A stretch of 64,000 bases of DNA from Palleniella muris (GCF_004792655.1 NZ_SRZC01000010.1:62001-126000), one strand, 5' to 3'. Counted from the stretch's first letter, positions 44,674 to 54,211 are shown. Notes: a model not told the origin generated them from the sequence alone. Made by a program: numbers and translations.

Positions 44674-45687
44674 ATGACAGTAGAAGAGTTTATAGACGAC
44701 TGGCATTCGCCTGCCGATAAGCTGCTTGTCCACACAAGTGGATCTACCGGAAAGCCCAAACCTTTGTGGGTAGAGAAGAAGCGTATGGAGGCAAGCGCAC
44801 GGATTACATGCTCTTTTCTTGGTCTGAAAGCCGGGGAAAGTGCCTTGCTGTGCATGCCGTTGGACTTTATTGCAGGGAAGATGATAGTGGTACGTTCGAT
44901 AGTTTGCGGACTCCGCCTTGTCAGTGTGCCACCCTCAGGTCATCCGTTTTCATCGCTTGTGGCTGATGGCGGTACGCACGAAGATGAGCCTTTTTCCCTT
45001 GTGGCAATGGTACCGATGCAGGTTTACAATACACTCCGCTGTCCGAAGGAGCGCGAGGCTCTCATGCGTGTGCGTAATATAATAATAGGTGGTGGAGCCA
45101 TTGACGAAGCGTTGGAAAAGGAACTGCGCACATTCCCCAATGCAGTGTGGAGCACTTACGGAATGACAGAAACACTCTCCCATATCGCTCTGCGTAGGAT
45201 AAATGGTCCGGAGGCAAGCCAATGGTACACACCGTTTGAGAATGTCAGTGTCAGTCTTAATGCCGATGACTGCCTTGCCATCGATGCACCGGCGGTATGT
45301 TCATCGTTGCTTGTGACCAATGATCGTGCGGAGATTGCGCCCGACGGCCGTCGTTTCCGTATTCTTGGGAGGAAGGATAATGTGATATGTAGCGGTGGGA
45401 TAAAGATTCAGATAGAGGAAGTGGAGCGCAAGTTGTGCCAATGCCTCTCCGTTCCGTTCATGATAACTAAGCGCAAGGATGCAAAATTCGGCGAGATAGT
45501 TGTCCTGCTTGCTCAGTCTTCCGACATGGATGAAGTGCGTAATGTCTGCAAACGCGTACTCCCTCCCTATTGGCAGCCCCGCCTTTATGCTTCGGTGGAG
45601 TCCCTGCCGATGACCGCAACCGGCAAGCCTGCACGTGCTGAGGCTGAGAGAATTGCCTCAGGATTATTTGTAAACAGTGAGCCCTGA
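44674..45687 (+). CDS. menE: o-Succinylbenzoate-CoA ligase
   Basis: An acyl-adenylate-forming ligase that activates o-succinylbenzoate with CoA before MenB acts. The 337-residue protein is short, as is common in Bacteroidetes: the N-terminal lobe is reduced. The ATP-binding loop HTSGSTGKPKPLWVEKKRM is at the start, then WSTYGMTETLSHIALR, and FRILGRKDNVICSGGIKIQ with the C-terminal lysine in MTATGKPARAEA. It closes the men operon and is followed by a strong terminator. Confidence 0.93.
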   Translation: MTVEEFIDDWHSPADKLLVHTSGSTGKPKPLWVEKKRMEASARITCSFLGLKAGESALLCMPLDFIAGKMIVVRSIVCGLRLVSVPPSGHPFSSLVADGGTHEDEPFSLVAMVPMQVYNTLRCPKEREALMRVRNIIIGGGAIDEALEKELRTFPNAVWSTYGMTETLSHIALRRINGPEASQWYTPFENVSVSLNADDCLAIDAPAVCSSLLVTNDRAEIAPDGRRFRILGRKDNVICSGGIKIQIEEVERKLCQCLSVPFMITKRKDAKFGEIVVLLAQSSDMDEVRNVCKRVLPPYWQPRLYASVESLPMTATGKPARAEAERIASGLFVNSEP

Positions 45688-45725
45688 AAGTTATTGCGTA
45701 ACTTTCAGGGCTCTTTTGATATTTT
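45680..45725. terminator. Terminator between menE and the PL11 gene
   Basis: AGCCCTGAAAGTTA (45680-45693) pairs perfectly with TAACTTTCAGGGCT (45699-45712), followed by CTTTTGATATTTTT. Positioned to stop both convergent genes. Confidence 0.88.
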
Positions 45726-48700
45726 TATCTCACAATTATCTTTATTGTCTCGTTACAGCCTTTAGCTGTCATTCTTATTATGTAAGTGCCGCCGGCAAGT
45801 GACAGATTTTCTTTTGCCACAGTCTCTACATTGGCGCGCACTGCGGATAGTGTGCCGATTTTTACGCCTTCAATGGTGTAGACATCACATCTTATAATCT
45901 CGTTGGCAGGAATATGGTTGATAGCTGTTGCTACCACAACTTTCAGCACACCGTTGGAGGTGCTTAAAGCAGAGTAATCCCATGCCATGCCTGCCGGCAA
46001 TGAAGGAAGCTCAAACTTAGGCATGCCTTCAAATGAACCGGCCGTCCAAAGTGTGAACTCATCGCCTACAGAAGGAGAATAGTTGCTATTCATTCCTACT
46101 TTCAATGTGCCGTTGAGTGTCATCTTGCCCGCAATGTCCATAGAAGAGTTGACATTGGTCTTGCCAGGTGCATTGTTGATGTAAAGACTAAGTACACCGT
46201 CCTCGGCGATATTTACATTCTTTGTTGCCGTAATCAGTCCGTAATGAGTTGCGGATGTTCCTGTGTAGTAGCCTGGCTCTAACATTGCGCCATTCTGCAC
46301 ACTGATGGAAGCTACTGTGCCTTGGCCGCGCATCTTCACTGTCTCACCTGTAAGAGTGATAGTGTTGGCTGATGACAAATCAGGCAGTGATACGCCTCTG
46401 CCGGCTGCGGCAGGCAATGACATGATGCCCTTGTTGACGGTCACGCTCTTAGGTGTGCCCAATGCCTTTGTCACCTTCCATTCTCCGTCACCGGTCTTGG
46501 TAAGAGCCATGCCGGCGAATGTTCCTGTATAGGAAATTGTCTCATTGCGTCCGCCGATAGTGACATTGCCCGTAGTGCGGAGCTCTCCTGCGCCCTTCAT
46601 GTTTCCTATTGTCATCTGTCGTGAACCGGCATTTACGACAACTCCGGAATTGATGTTCAGAGTGCCATTAGGCAATCCATAAGAATTATCCCAAATGAAA
46701 TCAGGATCATAAGAACCACTCTTAGAGTAAGCTGCTGTTACTGTACCCTCGAATGCTGACCAGTTGCCCTGCAATTGGTTTCTTACGCTTCTTGCATAGA
46801 CAGTGATAGAACCAGCACCTGTCAGTTTGCCTTTATAGTCGCATCTGCCGTCAAGGTAATAGTGACCTGTGCATTTCTCCGGTACGATGATGTTTACATT
46901 GTTTGAAGAGAAAGAGTAGATGTTGTCTGCATCACGCATAGTGCCGTTTCTCAGTTCTACAGTGGAAGGCCACTGCTGCACACTGCTGCTGTTCTCTGAA
47001 GCCTGTACGGTGCCACCGTTGATGACAAGCTTTGTCACACTGTTGCTGTTGCCGAGTGCAAGTGTTCCAGCCCCCGTCTTTGTAAGAGTCTGGGTAGCAC
47101 CGGAGATGCCTCTGCCCATTGTCAGTGTCTTGCCGCTTGCCACTTCTATTGTGCCTCCGCCTGTACCGATAGAAACAGGCTGACCCAATGTTGTGCTCTC
47201 ATTGGTTGAAAGTGTAGCACCATTATTGATAGTGACTCTTGTGTTTATGTCGCCAAGTGAGCCAAGGTCAGTACCGATTGCGTTTGCAAACACATTGGCA
47301 ACAAGCTTGCCGCCGTTAATAACAACACCACTTTCGAATGTGTTGATGTTGTTGAGTGTCACATTGCCAGCACCGTTCTTTGTCAGAGTGCCCTTGCTCA
47401 GGATGCTTTCGCCATTGATGGTGTAGTTCTTGTTCTCATTGTTGAAAACAACATTGCCCGGTGCAACAGTTGCCATGACATTAACGTTGGTGTTTGTGGC
47501 ATTGTCATCGAAAGTAACATCATCTCCAGGCACGAACGTTCTCTTCTCGCCCGATGTGCCGTCCACGAAATTCTGTGTGTCATCGAGGTCCCAGTTGCCG
47601 TCTTCGCTGCCAGTCCAAGTCGCGTTGCCTGCTTCATAGGCAGTGATGTCAAGATAGAGCTTGCCATTCTCGTAGGCAAACACCTTCTTGTAGTCATCCA
47701 TACCCTCAACAATCAGGTCGTCAAGGTTTCCTTCTATCTTTGCCACTTCGGCAATAAGATACCTTCCGCTCTGCATGTTGTGGTCTGTAAGCTCTATGAC
47801 CGGTGCAAGGTACTGTGGACCATTAGTCCAGTCTTTCTTCTCAATGGTCAGTGCTTCCGCCTTTACCATGTCGGCTTGCAGTCCATCGCCGAAGATGTCA
47901 ATCTTCAGTCGGGAGCCGAAGCCCATAGCCAAGGTTGTTGTCTCCATAGAGCTTGCCTTGTCGTCAGTGCCGATATTCACCTCTGAGGCATAATCCATCT
48001 TTATGCCTTTCATAAAGCGTCCGCCGTTGGTGTTCAGCACAGCAAAGCGGTTCAGCCACAACGGACTGTTTTGCAATGTGCCGTCGAAATTCAGCGTTCC
48101 TGCCCAAATGTCTGTCTCACCGCTGTATGTCTCTGTGACATTTGGCAATGTAAGTATGCCGTCACCCTGCTTGATGAGACGCATCTCACCGGCAAATGCT
48201 CCGCCTGTTATGGTATGTGTGAACACCTCAGTGGTGATATTATTGTTGTTGTCATGTCCCTGCACCCATGTCGGAGCATTCACAGTAAGGATGTAAGGCG
48301 TTGCACCATCCGCTACATTGACCGTCATGTTGCCTGTCTCACACATAATCAGGTGCTTGTCGTTCGCATTGCTGCCAATGGTTGTTCCGTTAGCAACCTC
48401 TGTGCGTCCTGTCATTGTCAATGGTGCCGGAGCTTTTGTAATGCCTTCCAATTCACCAAGGAAATAGCTTGGGTGCGGTGTCTGGTTGTATCCGCACATC
48501 TGCCATACCATGGCGTTACGATACTGATGGTCATGCCACAAAGAGTAGTTGCGCCACGGAGTCTCTATGTCTGTGGTGTAGATACGTATGTTGTTGTCAC
48601 CGTCGCGCATGATGACCTCCTCACGCCAGTCGCCCAAAACATCGCCCTGATAACAAGGTGTGCCCTTGGTGTCGTTGTTTGTCTTGCTGCCCTCAAGCAA

Positions 48701-50275
48701 CGCTATTCTTCCTTCGCGGGCTTTGAAGATCGCACCTTGGGTGTTCTTGCCGTTGCTGTAATCGAATGATTCCTCGCACAAGTCGCCGTCCCAATATATG
48801 CGGAAATTCTGTGTGATGCTTACCGAAGCCTTGTCATCGCCGACAGTTCCGGTATGCGTCACCGAACTTATCAGATTCCCGTCACGGCTTGTCACGCCCT
48901 GTGCTCCCGGATAGTCATTAAGGAAATTGCCCATATTGGCGCGTCCATCGTCATTGCCACCAGTTGTGCGGTAATAAATCTTTGATGTTGTTGCATCGCG
49001 GAAATTGTTGTTAGGGCGATCCTCGTTGCAGGCGAAGATTTCCTGACCATGTGTGTAAGGGTCAAAATCACTGCAATGCTGCGAGTCACCATGTCCCAAT
49101 CCTGTTGTTGAGAGTCCATGTCCGTTGTCGTCTATCACCATAGAGCCGAAGACAATCTCGTCCCTTCCGTCCCAGTCAACATCTGCAATACCGAAATTAT
49201 GATAACCCTGACCGTACCATGACGAACCGGCATCATTGCAGTTCCAACGCCAACGCTCCACAAGTTCATGTGTGGCAGGATTGACATCAAGTGCAATCAT
49301 CTTATGGCGGGTGTAGATACCGCGTGCAAGGAAGATGCTTGCATTACGGCCGTCAAGGAACGGAGCACCGAAGAAATGCTTTGTCGAGCGGTGCCCATAG
49401 CCGTCACCCCAAGCCTTGTCAAGGTCTGTCTCTCCCTCCTCAAGTCTCTTTAGCGGATAGTCCTTCACCTGATAAGGCTTTCCCGTCTGTCCGTTCACGT
49501 AGACAAGATATTCCGCTCCGTCATGCATGAACCAGTTGGCTCCGCCGCCTGTTGCAGCACGGTAGTTCTTGGAAGCATCACCGATAACATGTGTCGTGCC
49601 GTCAGCCATGTGAATCGTCGTGCCGTCAGCAGCACGGAACACAGCTTCCGCCTTGCCGTCCTTGTCCCAGTCAAAAGCCACGATGTTCTGTTCGTTGTTC
49701 TGGAAGTCTCCCATGTTAGGACCACAGTTTACCCACCACAGCACCGTGCCGTCCTGCTTCAGGCATTCAAACAGCGAATACTCGCCATTGTAGCCGTCAC
49801 GTGGGTAGCTGGCGTTTATCTCGCTCTGGTTGTCATATTTCATGAGAATCTCCAATTCTCCGTCGCCGTCCACATCAGCGCAACAAGCATCGTTAGGCAC
49901 ATAAGTACTTTTAAGTGACGGGTCGTGCTTCGGGACTATCGTCTTGTAGTTTTTCTCCCATACTTTTGTGGCAGGGCTTTTTGCTTGTGCCACTCCTCTC
50001 ACAACAGCCTCCACGGTGTATGTGCTGCTTGCAGAGCCGTTAGTATCCGTAAAATTGGATGCATCCAATGGCTCTGCATTCAGTTTTGTGCCGTCACGAT
50101 AGATGTTGTATTTAACGTCATAATACTCCTCGGCTGTGATTCTCCAACTGCAGAACACACCCTTGTCTGTCTTTACCGCAACCAGTCCCCGATTCAACTT
50201 GTCGGTCATTCGTTGGGCGTTGGCTCCCATGATGCAGAAAGCAACAAAAGCAGCCGACAACAAAATCTTTTTCAT
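45725..50275 (-). CDS. Secreted rhamnogalacturonan lyase-like protein (PL11) with beta-helix region and type IX secretion tail
   Basis: A 1516-residue exported protein. After a signal peptide (MKKILLSAAFVAFCIMGANA) comes the PL11 start RMTDKLNRGLVAVKTDKGVF. A beta-propeller of FG-GAP-like calcium loops follows (DVDGDGELEI, DWDKDGKAEAVF, DVDWDGRDEIVF), covering about residues 20-640. Such enzymes cut rhamnogalacturonan I of pectin. Residues about 660-1430 are repeats of the type TKTGAGTLALGNSN and NGGTVQ, like autotransporter-associated beta strands, unusual for PL11. The last 70 residues (VYTIEGVKIGTL to ETIKIIVR) look like a type A sorting domain, so it is probably displayed on the cell surface through the type IX system. 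It is not next to susC/susD genes. Confidence 0.87.
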   Translation of the reverse strand: MKKILLSAAFVAFCIMGANAQRMTDKLNRGLVAVKTDKGVFCSWRITAEEYYDVKYNIYRDGTKLNAEPLDASNFTDTNGSASSTYTVEAVVRGVAQAKSPATKVWEKNYKTIVPKHDPSLKSTYVPNDACCADVDGDGELEILMKYDNQSEINASYPRDGYNGEYSLFECLKQDGTVLWWVNCGPNMGDFQNNEQNIVAFDWDKDGKAEAVFRAADGTTIHMADGTTHVIGDASKNYRAATGGGANWFMHDGAEYLVYVNGQTGKPYQVKDYPLKRLEEGETDLDKAWGDGYGHRSTKHFFGAPFLDGRNASIFLARGIYTRHKMIALDVNPATHELVERWRWNCNDAGSSWYGQGYHNFGIADVDWDGRDEIVFGSMVIDDNGHGLSTTGLGHGDSQHCSDFDPYTHGQEIFACNEDRPNNNFRDATTSKIYYRTTGGNDDGRANMGNFLNDYPGAQGVTSRDGNLISSVTHTGTVGDDKASVSITQNFRIYWDGDLCEESFDYSNGKNTQGAIFKAREGRIALLEGSKTNNDTKGTPCYQGDVLGDWREEVIMRDGDNNIRIYTTDIETPWRNYSLWHDHQYRNAMVWQMCGYNQTPHPSYFLGELEGITKAPAPLTMTGRTEVANGTTIGSNANDKHLIMCETGNMTVNVADGATPYILTVNAPTWVQGHDNNNNITTEVFTHTITGGAFAGEMRLIKQGDGILTLPNVTETYSGETDIWAGTLNFDGTLQNSPLWLNRFAVLNTNGGRFMKGIKMDYASEVNIGTDDKASSMETTTLAMGFGSRLKIDIFGDGLQADMVKAEALTIEKKDWTNGPQYLAPVIELTDHNMQSGRYLIAEVAKIEGNLDDLIVEGMDDYKKVFAYENGKLYLDITAYEAGNATWTGSEDGNWDLDDTQNFVDGTSGEKRTFVPGDDVTFDDNATNTNVNVMATVAPGNVVFNNENKNYTINGESILSKGTLTKNGAGNVTLNNINTFESGVVINGGKLVANVFANAIGTDLGSLGDINTRVTINNGATLSTNESTTLGQPVSIGTGGGTIEVASGKTLTMGRGISGATQTLTKTGAGTLALGNSNSVTKLVINGGTVQASENSSSVQQWPSTVELRNGTMRDADNIYSFSSNNVNIIVPEKCTGHYYLDGRCDYKGKLTGAGSITVYARSVRNQLQGNWSAFEGTVTAAYSKSGSYDPDFIWDNSYGLPNGTLNINSGVVVNAGSRQMTIGNMKGAGELRTTGNVTIGGRNETISYTGTFAGMALTKTGDGEWKVTKALGTPKSVTVNKGIMSLPAAAGRGVSLPDLSSANTITLTGETVKMRGQGTVASISVQNGAMLEPGYYTGTSATHYGLITATKNVNIAEDGVLSLYINNAPGKTNVNSSMDIAGKMTLNGTLKVGMNSNYSPSVGDEFTLWTAGSFEGMPKFELPSLPAGMAWDYSALSTSNGVLKVVVATAINHIPANEIIRCDVYTIEGVKIGTLSAVRANVETVAKENLSLAGGTYIIRMTAKGCNETIKIIVR

Positions 50276-50361
50276 ATTCTTTTCTTGGTTTAGCTATAAG
50301 TTTGTTTTACATAGACAATGCGTCTCTTCCTTATTATGGAAGAAACTATGCTATTATGCTG

Positions 50362-50369
50362 CAAAATTA
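50362..50369 (-). promoter_or_regulatory. -7 element of the PL11 gene
   Basis: Minus-strand TAATTTTG followed by CA, 87 bases before the start codon. No good -33 box. Confidence 0.5.
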
Positions 50370-50621
50370 GCAAAAACAAGCGGAAGATATATGTAATTCT
50401 GTGCGCATAAGATGTAATTTTGTATAAAAGCACAGTTTTTTTGCGAATTTACAGTACAGTCAAATGCGTCAGATACATATAATTAAAATAAGAAAACTTA
50501 CAGAAGCAGTGCCTTGATTTGAAAACGGTATTAATATATTCCTTATTAATGACGTGCAGTTTCTTTTCTGCAAAGATAGTCATTTGCGGTGAATAAGTGA
50601 TTTTTTGTGATATGTTAACAA

Positions 50622-50683
50622 AAAAAAGAGCAACATGGTCTGCCATAGTCCTTAGGGATTGTGCAAGCCTGTCGCTCTTTTTT
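50622..50683 (-). terminator. Terminator of the META-domain gene
   Basis: On the minus strand AAAAAAGAGC (50683-50674) pairs with GCTCTTTTTT (50631-50622), with a 42-base interior that can itself fold. The run of T at the end suits transcripts from 50704. Confidence 0.7.
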
Positions 50684-50703
50684 CTGCGTATAAATAAAAT
50701 TAC

Positions 50704-51123
50704 TTACTTCTCAGCTCTTGTCAGTTTCATGATGACATTGCCGTCCTTGTCATACACCTGTGCGCTGTTGCCATTGATGCTGATGCGTGCGGTGGTGTTG
50801 ATAGCCTGTGTGACAGCGTCCTCGATTTCCATGCTCTGACCCATCATCCGTGTCATGCCGACCTGAGTGAAGGACATGTTCCTGCCGTCACTTGTGTAGC
50901 CTCCGAAGAAGGAGTTCACACTGGCATTGCCGTTGATGCGTCCGTCATTGCCGAAATTTATAGTGGCAGGGCGGTCGCCATTGGCAGTGCTTTTGCCCAT
51001 AGCCTGCTCTATTTTCCACTCTCCGAAGAGTCCGCCGCCGGTGTTAAGGATTGTCTTTTCCGTTGTGCATGCACTCATGGTTGCTGCAATGAATGCTGCC
51101 ATAATGATGTTTCTTGTCTTCAT
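50704..51123 (-). CDS. META-domain lipoprotein (HslJ-like)
   Basis: The start at 51123 (MKTRNIIMAAFIAATMSAC) is chosen because it begins a lipoprotein signal with Cys at residue 19; the upstream frame is not protein-like and would cross the promoter. The 139-residue product has GGGLFGEWKIEQAMGKS and a META-type core with INFGNDGRINGNASVNSFFG. META proteins are small beta-rich outer membrane or periplasmic proteins, linked to heat or novobiocin resistance (HslJ) in E. coli; the role here is unknown. Confidence 0.85.
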   Translation of the reverse strand: MKTRNIIMAAFIAATMSACTTEKTILNTGGGLFGEWKIEQAMGKSTANGDRPATINFGNDGRINGNASVNSFFGGYTSDGRNMSFTQVGMTRMMGQSMEIEDAVTQAINTTARISINGNSAQVYDKDGNVIMKLTRAEK

Positions 51124-51155
51124 AATCTTTGTGTGTTTCTTTTTATTATCCGGCA

Positions 51156-51186
51156 CAAAGATACTCATTTTTTCCGGAACGACAAA
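51156..51186 (-). promoter_or_regulatory. Promoter of the META-domain gene
   Basis: Minus strand TTTG (51183-51186), 19 bases, TATCTTTG (51156-51163): full consensus match, 32 bases before the start codon. Confidence 0.75.
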
Positions 51187-51313
51187 CGGAAATTCCCTAA
51201 TAGTGCATGGGAAAACCCTAAGAAGGCTGTTGGAAAGGGTGGAGACGGTGGCTTTACCATTGTACAATCTTCTTCATCTCTGATATGTTCCGCCAAAGAC
51301 ACAACCGGAAAGG

Positions 51314-52072
51314 CTATTTCGCCAGCTTCTCGATTGTGGCTACCGCCTCCGTTTGGTTATCCTCTGAGACACCCACTTTGGCAAAGCGCACGATACCGTC
51401 CTTGTCGATGATGATGGTGAGAGGGAAGCCTTGCTGCCCGACAAGGGCAACTATGTCGGACGCTTCCTGCAGGTGAGTCCATGTGAATCCGTGCTGCTTG
51501 GTGATAGGGAGTATCTCGTCCGACTTGTGGCGTGATGCGGAAAGGAACACCACATCAGGGAACTTTTCCTTCCATGTCGACAGGACAGGCATCTCGCGGC
51601 GACACGGTCCGCACTCCTTTTGCCATACGTTTATCACATAGACCTTGCCTTTTAGGGATGCATTGCTCCATGTTTTCTCATCGGTGTCCTTATAGCTGAA
51701 CTTGATGAACGGTTTGCCAACTTCCACCCCGATACCTTCGTATTTGCTTCTGACAGAAGGCTTTCGCCCGTTATAGTCACGCAAAATCTGTTCCGCATAC
51801 TTCACTTTATCGGCAGGGATGGCTTGGGCGATGAGCTTTTTGTCGAGCACAAATCCCTCCGGAGCATAGATTGCGATTATCCTGCCACCGTCAGGAGTCT
51901 TTATGAATGCCATGGCAGAACCACCGGGCATGACATCCCTGGCGTGCTTTTTGCTGAAAAAATATCCGTCGGAGATGCAGTACGGTGCTTCACTGCTCTC
52001 CGTTTCGGTCTGTGCCTGCATGGGCAATGCCGCAAACAGCACGGCAAGCAATGCGATGAACTTTGTTTTCAT
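51314..52072 (-). CDS. TlpA-like periplasmic thioredoxin
   Basis: A 252-residue exported protein (signal MKTKFIALLAVLFAALPMQA). The N-terminal 110 residues are a partner region typical of Bacteroidetes redoxins. The thioredoxin domain has GKVYVINVWQKECGPCRREM, with the redox pair Cys154 and Cys157, and the cis-proline in QQGFPLTIIIDKDG. It probably reduces or exchanges disulphides outside the cytoplasm. It lies 75 bases after the BlaR1-like gene and may be its cotranscribed target. Confidence 0.9.
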   Translation of the reverse strand: MKTKFIALLAVLFAALPMQAQTETESSEAPYCISDGYFFSKKHARDVMPGGSAMAFIKTPDGGRIIAIYAPEGFVLDKKLIAQAIPADKVKYAEQILRDYNGRKPSVRSKYEGIGVEVGKPFIKFSYKDTDEKTWSNASLKGKVYVINVWQKECGPCRREMPVLSTWKEKFPDVVFLSASRHKSDEILPITKQHGFTWTHLQEASDIVALVGQQGFPLTIIIDKDGIVRFAKVGVSEDNQTEAVATIEKLAK

Positions 52073-52147
52073 GGTAAAAGTATTTGTACTAATGTGGTGT
52101 TAATTTTATATGGTATGGAGGGGCAATCCGCCCCTCCGGTTGTGTTT

Positions 52148-53719
52148 TTATCTCTTCAATGTGATAAGAATCACGCCATTCTTGCCTTTCTCGCCATATT
52201 GCTTGGTGGATTCTTCGTTCTTCAGAATATCCACCTTCTCTATGTTGTCAGGCTTAATGTCTTTGATGGACTTGTACTCAGTCTCGCTGATTGGCTTGCC
52301 GTTGACAATGATCAACGGGGCTTTTGTGTCATTTGTGCCTACGGAAACAGCCTGCGATGCACTGCCGGACTTTGTCGCTGTGTCATTTCGGAAGACAACA
52401 GGAATGAAGTATTTCACACGCACCGGCTTGCCTTTCTGTTTGCCCGGAATCCATTTCGGCATGGCTTTCACTACACGCACAGCCTCATTGTTAAACTCCG
52501 GAGACAAGGATTTCATGAGAGCCACATCTGTTATGGAACCGTCAGTGTCAACGATAAACGAAACTATGACGCGTCCTGCCACACATATTGTGCCAGCTTC
52601 TTTCGGATACTTGATGTTCTCACCGAGGAACTTCATCAACGCTGCAGGGCCTCCGGGGAACTGCGGCATCTCTTCCACGACGTCATACGCCTTGTCATCA
52701 TCCTTCGGCTGCACATCCTTTACGGCAGGAGTTTCCTCCTTTGCGGCAACGGTTGGTTTTTCGGTTTCTGCCGGTTGGCTGAAGACATGCTTGTCAGCGG
52801 CACGCACGAGTGTCTCGGAATTCTCTACGATGCTTTCCTCCATCTTCTCCATTTCAGGGTTGGCGAAAGCCACTACAGCCACGGCTGCCAGAGGGAGCGC
52901 TACTAATGCCTTCACGCATTCCCAACGATTTGTCTTCTCGGTCTTCATCATTGTAATTCGTTTTTTGAGTGAGTATTTGTTAAGGTTGTTTGCTATTGCG
53001 AACAGTTGGTCGCCTACAGCCTTGCGCACAAGGAGCATCTGGTAGGCGGTGGCATTGACTCCGCTGTCGAGGACTGCCTCGTCGGCCTCGTATTCGTGGA
53101 TGTCCTGCAACTCGGATTTCAGTAACCACGCTGCGGGATTGAACCATTGCACTGCCGCAAGGACATTGCAAAGCAGGATGTCGGCGGAATGCAGGCGGCG
53201 GATGTGTGCCGTTTCGTGAGTGATGATGGCGTGGCTGTTTGATTCGTAGTCGCTTCGGCCGATGATGATGTTGCCAAACCAACTGAACGGCGGTGTGTCA
53301 TCACGGAGGATATGTATCCTTATGCCGTCCGCGGTCGTTATGGTTTCCTCCGCCTTGCGCATCATACGGTAGATTCCGATGTAGGAGACTATCATCCTTG
53401 CGGTGAAGATTATCACACCGATGACGTATGCCATGAGGGCGAAATGCGTGGCGTTAAGTCTGAACTCCTGCTCTTCCTGCTGCTCCATGATGGTGAGCAT
53501 AAGGCTGTCGATGGCGATGGTCCCCACAGCCATCGGTTGCGCTTCCCGGCCGACAGTAACGTGGACGAACGGCAGAACCAGTGACAACGCCACAAGCGAG
53601 AGCAGCACGAAGCGGTTGAAAGTGTGCAGGGTGGTGCGGCTCAACAGCAGTCTGTAGAAGATGTAGAACATCACAAGGCACAAGGAAACCTTGACGGAAT
53701 AGACAAGAAACTCTCCCAT
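52148..53719 (-). CDS. BlaR1/MecR1-type M56 metallopeptidase with TonB C-terminal domain and plug-like tail
   Basis: A 523-residue membrane sensor-type protease. The N-terminus has about three to four membrane segments. The zinc motif is HETAH (168-172) in IITHETAHIRRLHSADI, with the downstream EYEADEAVL (about 210-218). In the BlaR1 family this protease releases repression by BlaI. After a fourth membrane segment (about 271-287) follow a linker rich in E, P and K, a TonB C-terminal domain (about 348-445, MPQFPGGPAALMKFLGENIK) and a tail like a TonB-receptor plug (about 467-523, IIVNGKPISETEY to GVILITLKR). No penicillin-binding domain is present, so the signal differs from BlaR1. It overlaps nothing and follows blaI by 5 bases. 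Confidence 0.9.
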   Translation of the reverse strand: MGEFLVYSVKVSLCLVMFYIFYRLLLSRTTLHTFNRFVLLSLVALSLVLPFVHVTVGREAQPMAVGTIAIDSLMLTIMEQQEEQEFRLNATHFALMAYVIGVIIFTARMIVSYIGIYRMMRKAEETITTADGIRIHILRDDTPPFSWFGNIIIGRSDYESNSHAIITHETAHIRRLHSADILLCNVLAAVQWFNPAAWLLKSELQDIHEYEADEAVLDSGVNATAYQMLLVRKAVGDQLFAIANNLNKYSLKKRITMMKTEKTNRWECVKALVALPLAAVAVVAFANPEMEKMEESIVENSETLVRAADKHVFSQPAETEKPTVAAKEETPAVKDVQPKDDDKAYDVVEEMPQFPGGPAALMKFLGENIKYPKEAGTICVAGRVIVSFIVDTDGSITDVALMKSLSPEFNNEAVRVVKAMPKWIPGKQKGKPVRVKYFIPVVFRNDTATKSGSASQAVSVGTNDTKAPLIIVNGKPISETEYKSIKDIKPDNIEKVDILKNEESTKQYGEKGKNGVILITLKR

Positions 53720-53724
53720 AAGTC

Positions 53725-54084
53725 TTATTCCCCTTCTATTTGCCTGATGAGTTCCTTCAAGTCCTCAACAGAGATTTTCTCTTCACTGACAAGTGTGGAG
53801 ACAGCTCCGAGGTACGATTTGCCGAAAAATTTGTTGATGACCCCTGTCAGTGAGCGGTTGCGGTACTTGTCCCTGCTGATGGCGGCGAAGTACTTGTAGC
53901 TCCTCGTGCTTACTGCGCGGTGGCTCAGGAAACCTTTCTCTTCGAGTATGCGCACAAGGGTTGAGAGCGTGTTGACATGCGGTTTTGGCTCCTCGTAGAG
54001 AGCCTGCAACTCGCGGATGGACATCTCGCCGTTTGCCCAGATGTGGCTCATTATCTCCTCTTCCTTGACTGTAAGTGTTTTCAT
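53725..54084 (-). CDS. BlaI/MecI-family repressor
   Basis: A 119-residue winged-helix repressor: LTVKEEEIMSHIWANGEMSI, then PKPHVNTLSTLVRILEEKGFL (recognition helix) and a C-terminal dimerisation helix region. It should repress its own operon until cut or displaced through the neighbouring M56 protease. Operator-like half-sites at 54125-54211 lie directly upstream. Confidence 0.93.
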   Translation of the reverse strand: MKTLTVKEEEIMSHIWANGEMSIRELQALYEEPKPHVNTLSTLVRILEEKGFLSHRAVSTRSYKYFAAISRDKYRNRSLTGVINKFFGKSYLGAVSTLVSEEKISVEDLKELIRQIEGE

Positions 54085-54124
54085 AATGCTTTCTTGTGGT
54101 TGTTTTGTTTTCTGCCGGCAAAGT

Positions 54125-54211
54125 AACTAATAATTTTCGTTATCTCCAAATTTGCCCAAAGAAATCAACTAAAACCATTAGTTATTTTAACTAAAATAAT
54201 TAGTTAACTAT
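54125..54211. promoter_or_regulatory. Operator array upstream of blaI: alternating AACTAA/TTAGTT half-sites
   Basis: AACTAA (54167), TTAGTT (54178), AACTAA (54189) and TTAGTT (54200) begin exactly 11 bases apart, so each neighbouring pair forms a palindrome with a 5-base centre; a further AACTAA lies at 54125 near the probable -7 region. BlaI/MecI operators are ACTA-type dyads, so binding by the adjacent repressor is likely. Confidence 0.75.

Larger units (their letters stand above)
50276..50703. other. 428-base spacer upstream of the PL11 gene
   Basis: It holds the PL11 promoter near its left end and the terminator of the META-domain gene at its right end. The AT-rich middle (50400-50600) shows nothing I can name. 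Confidence 0.5.

Noticed and set aside
46305..49918. Many long plus-strand frames opposite the PL11-type gene.
   Set aside because: They are shadows of a strongly supported 1516-residue coding sequence and show no domains.
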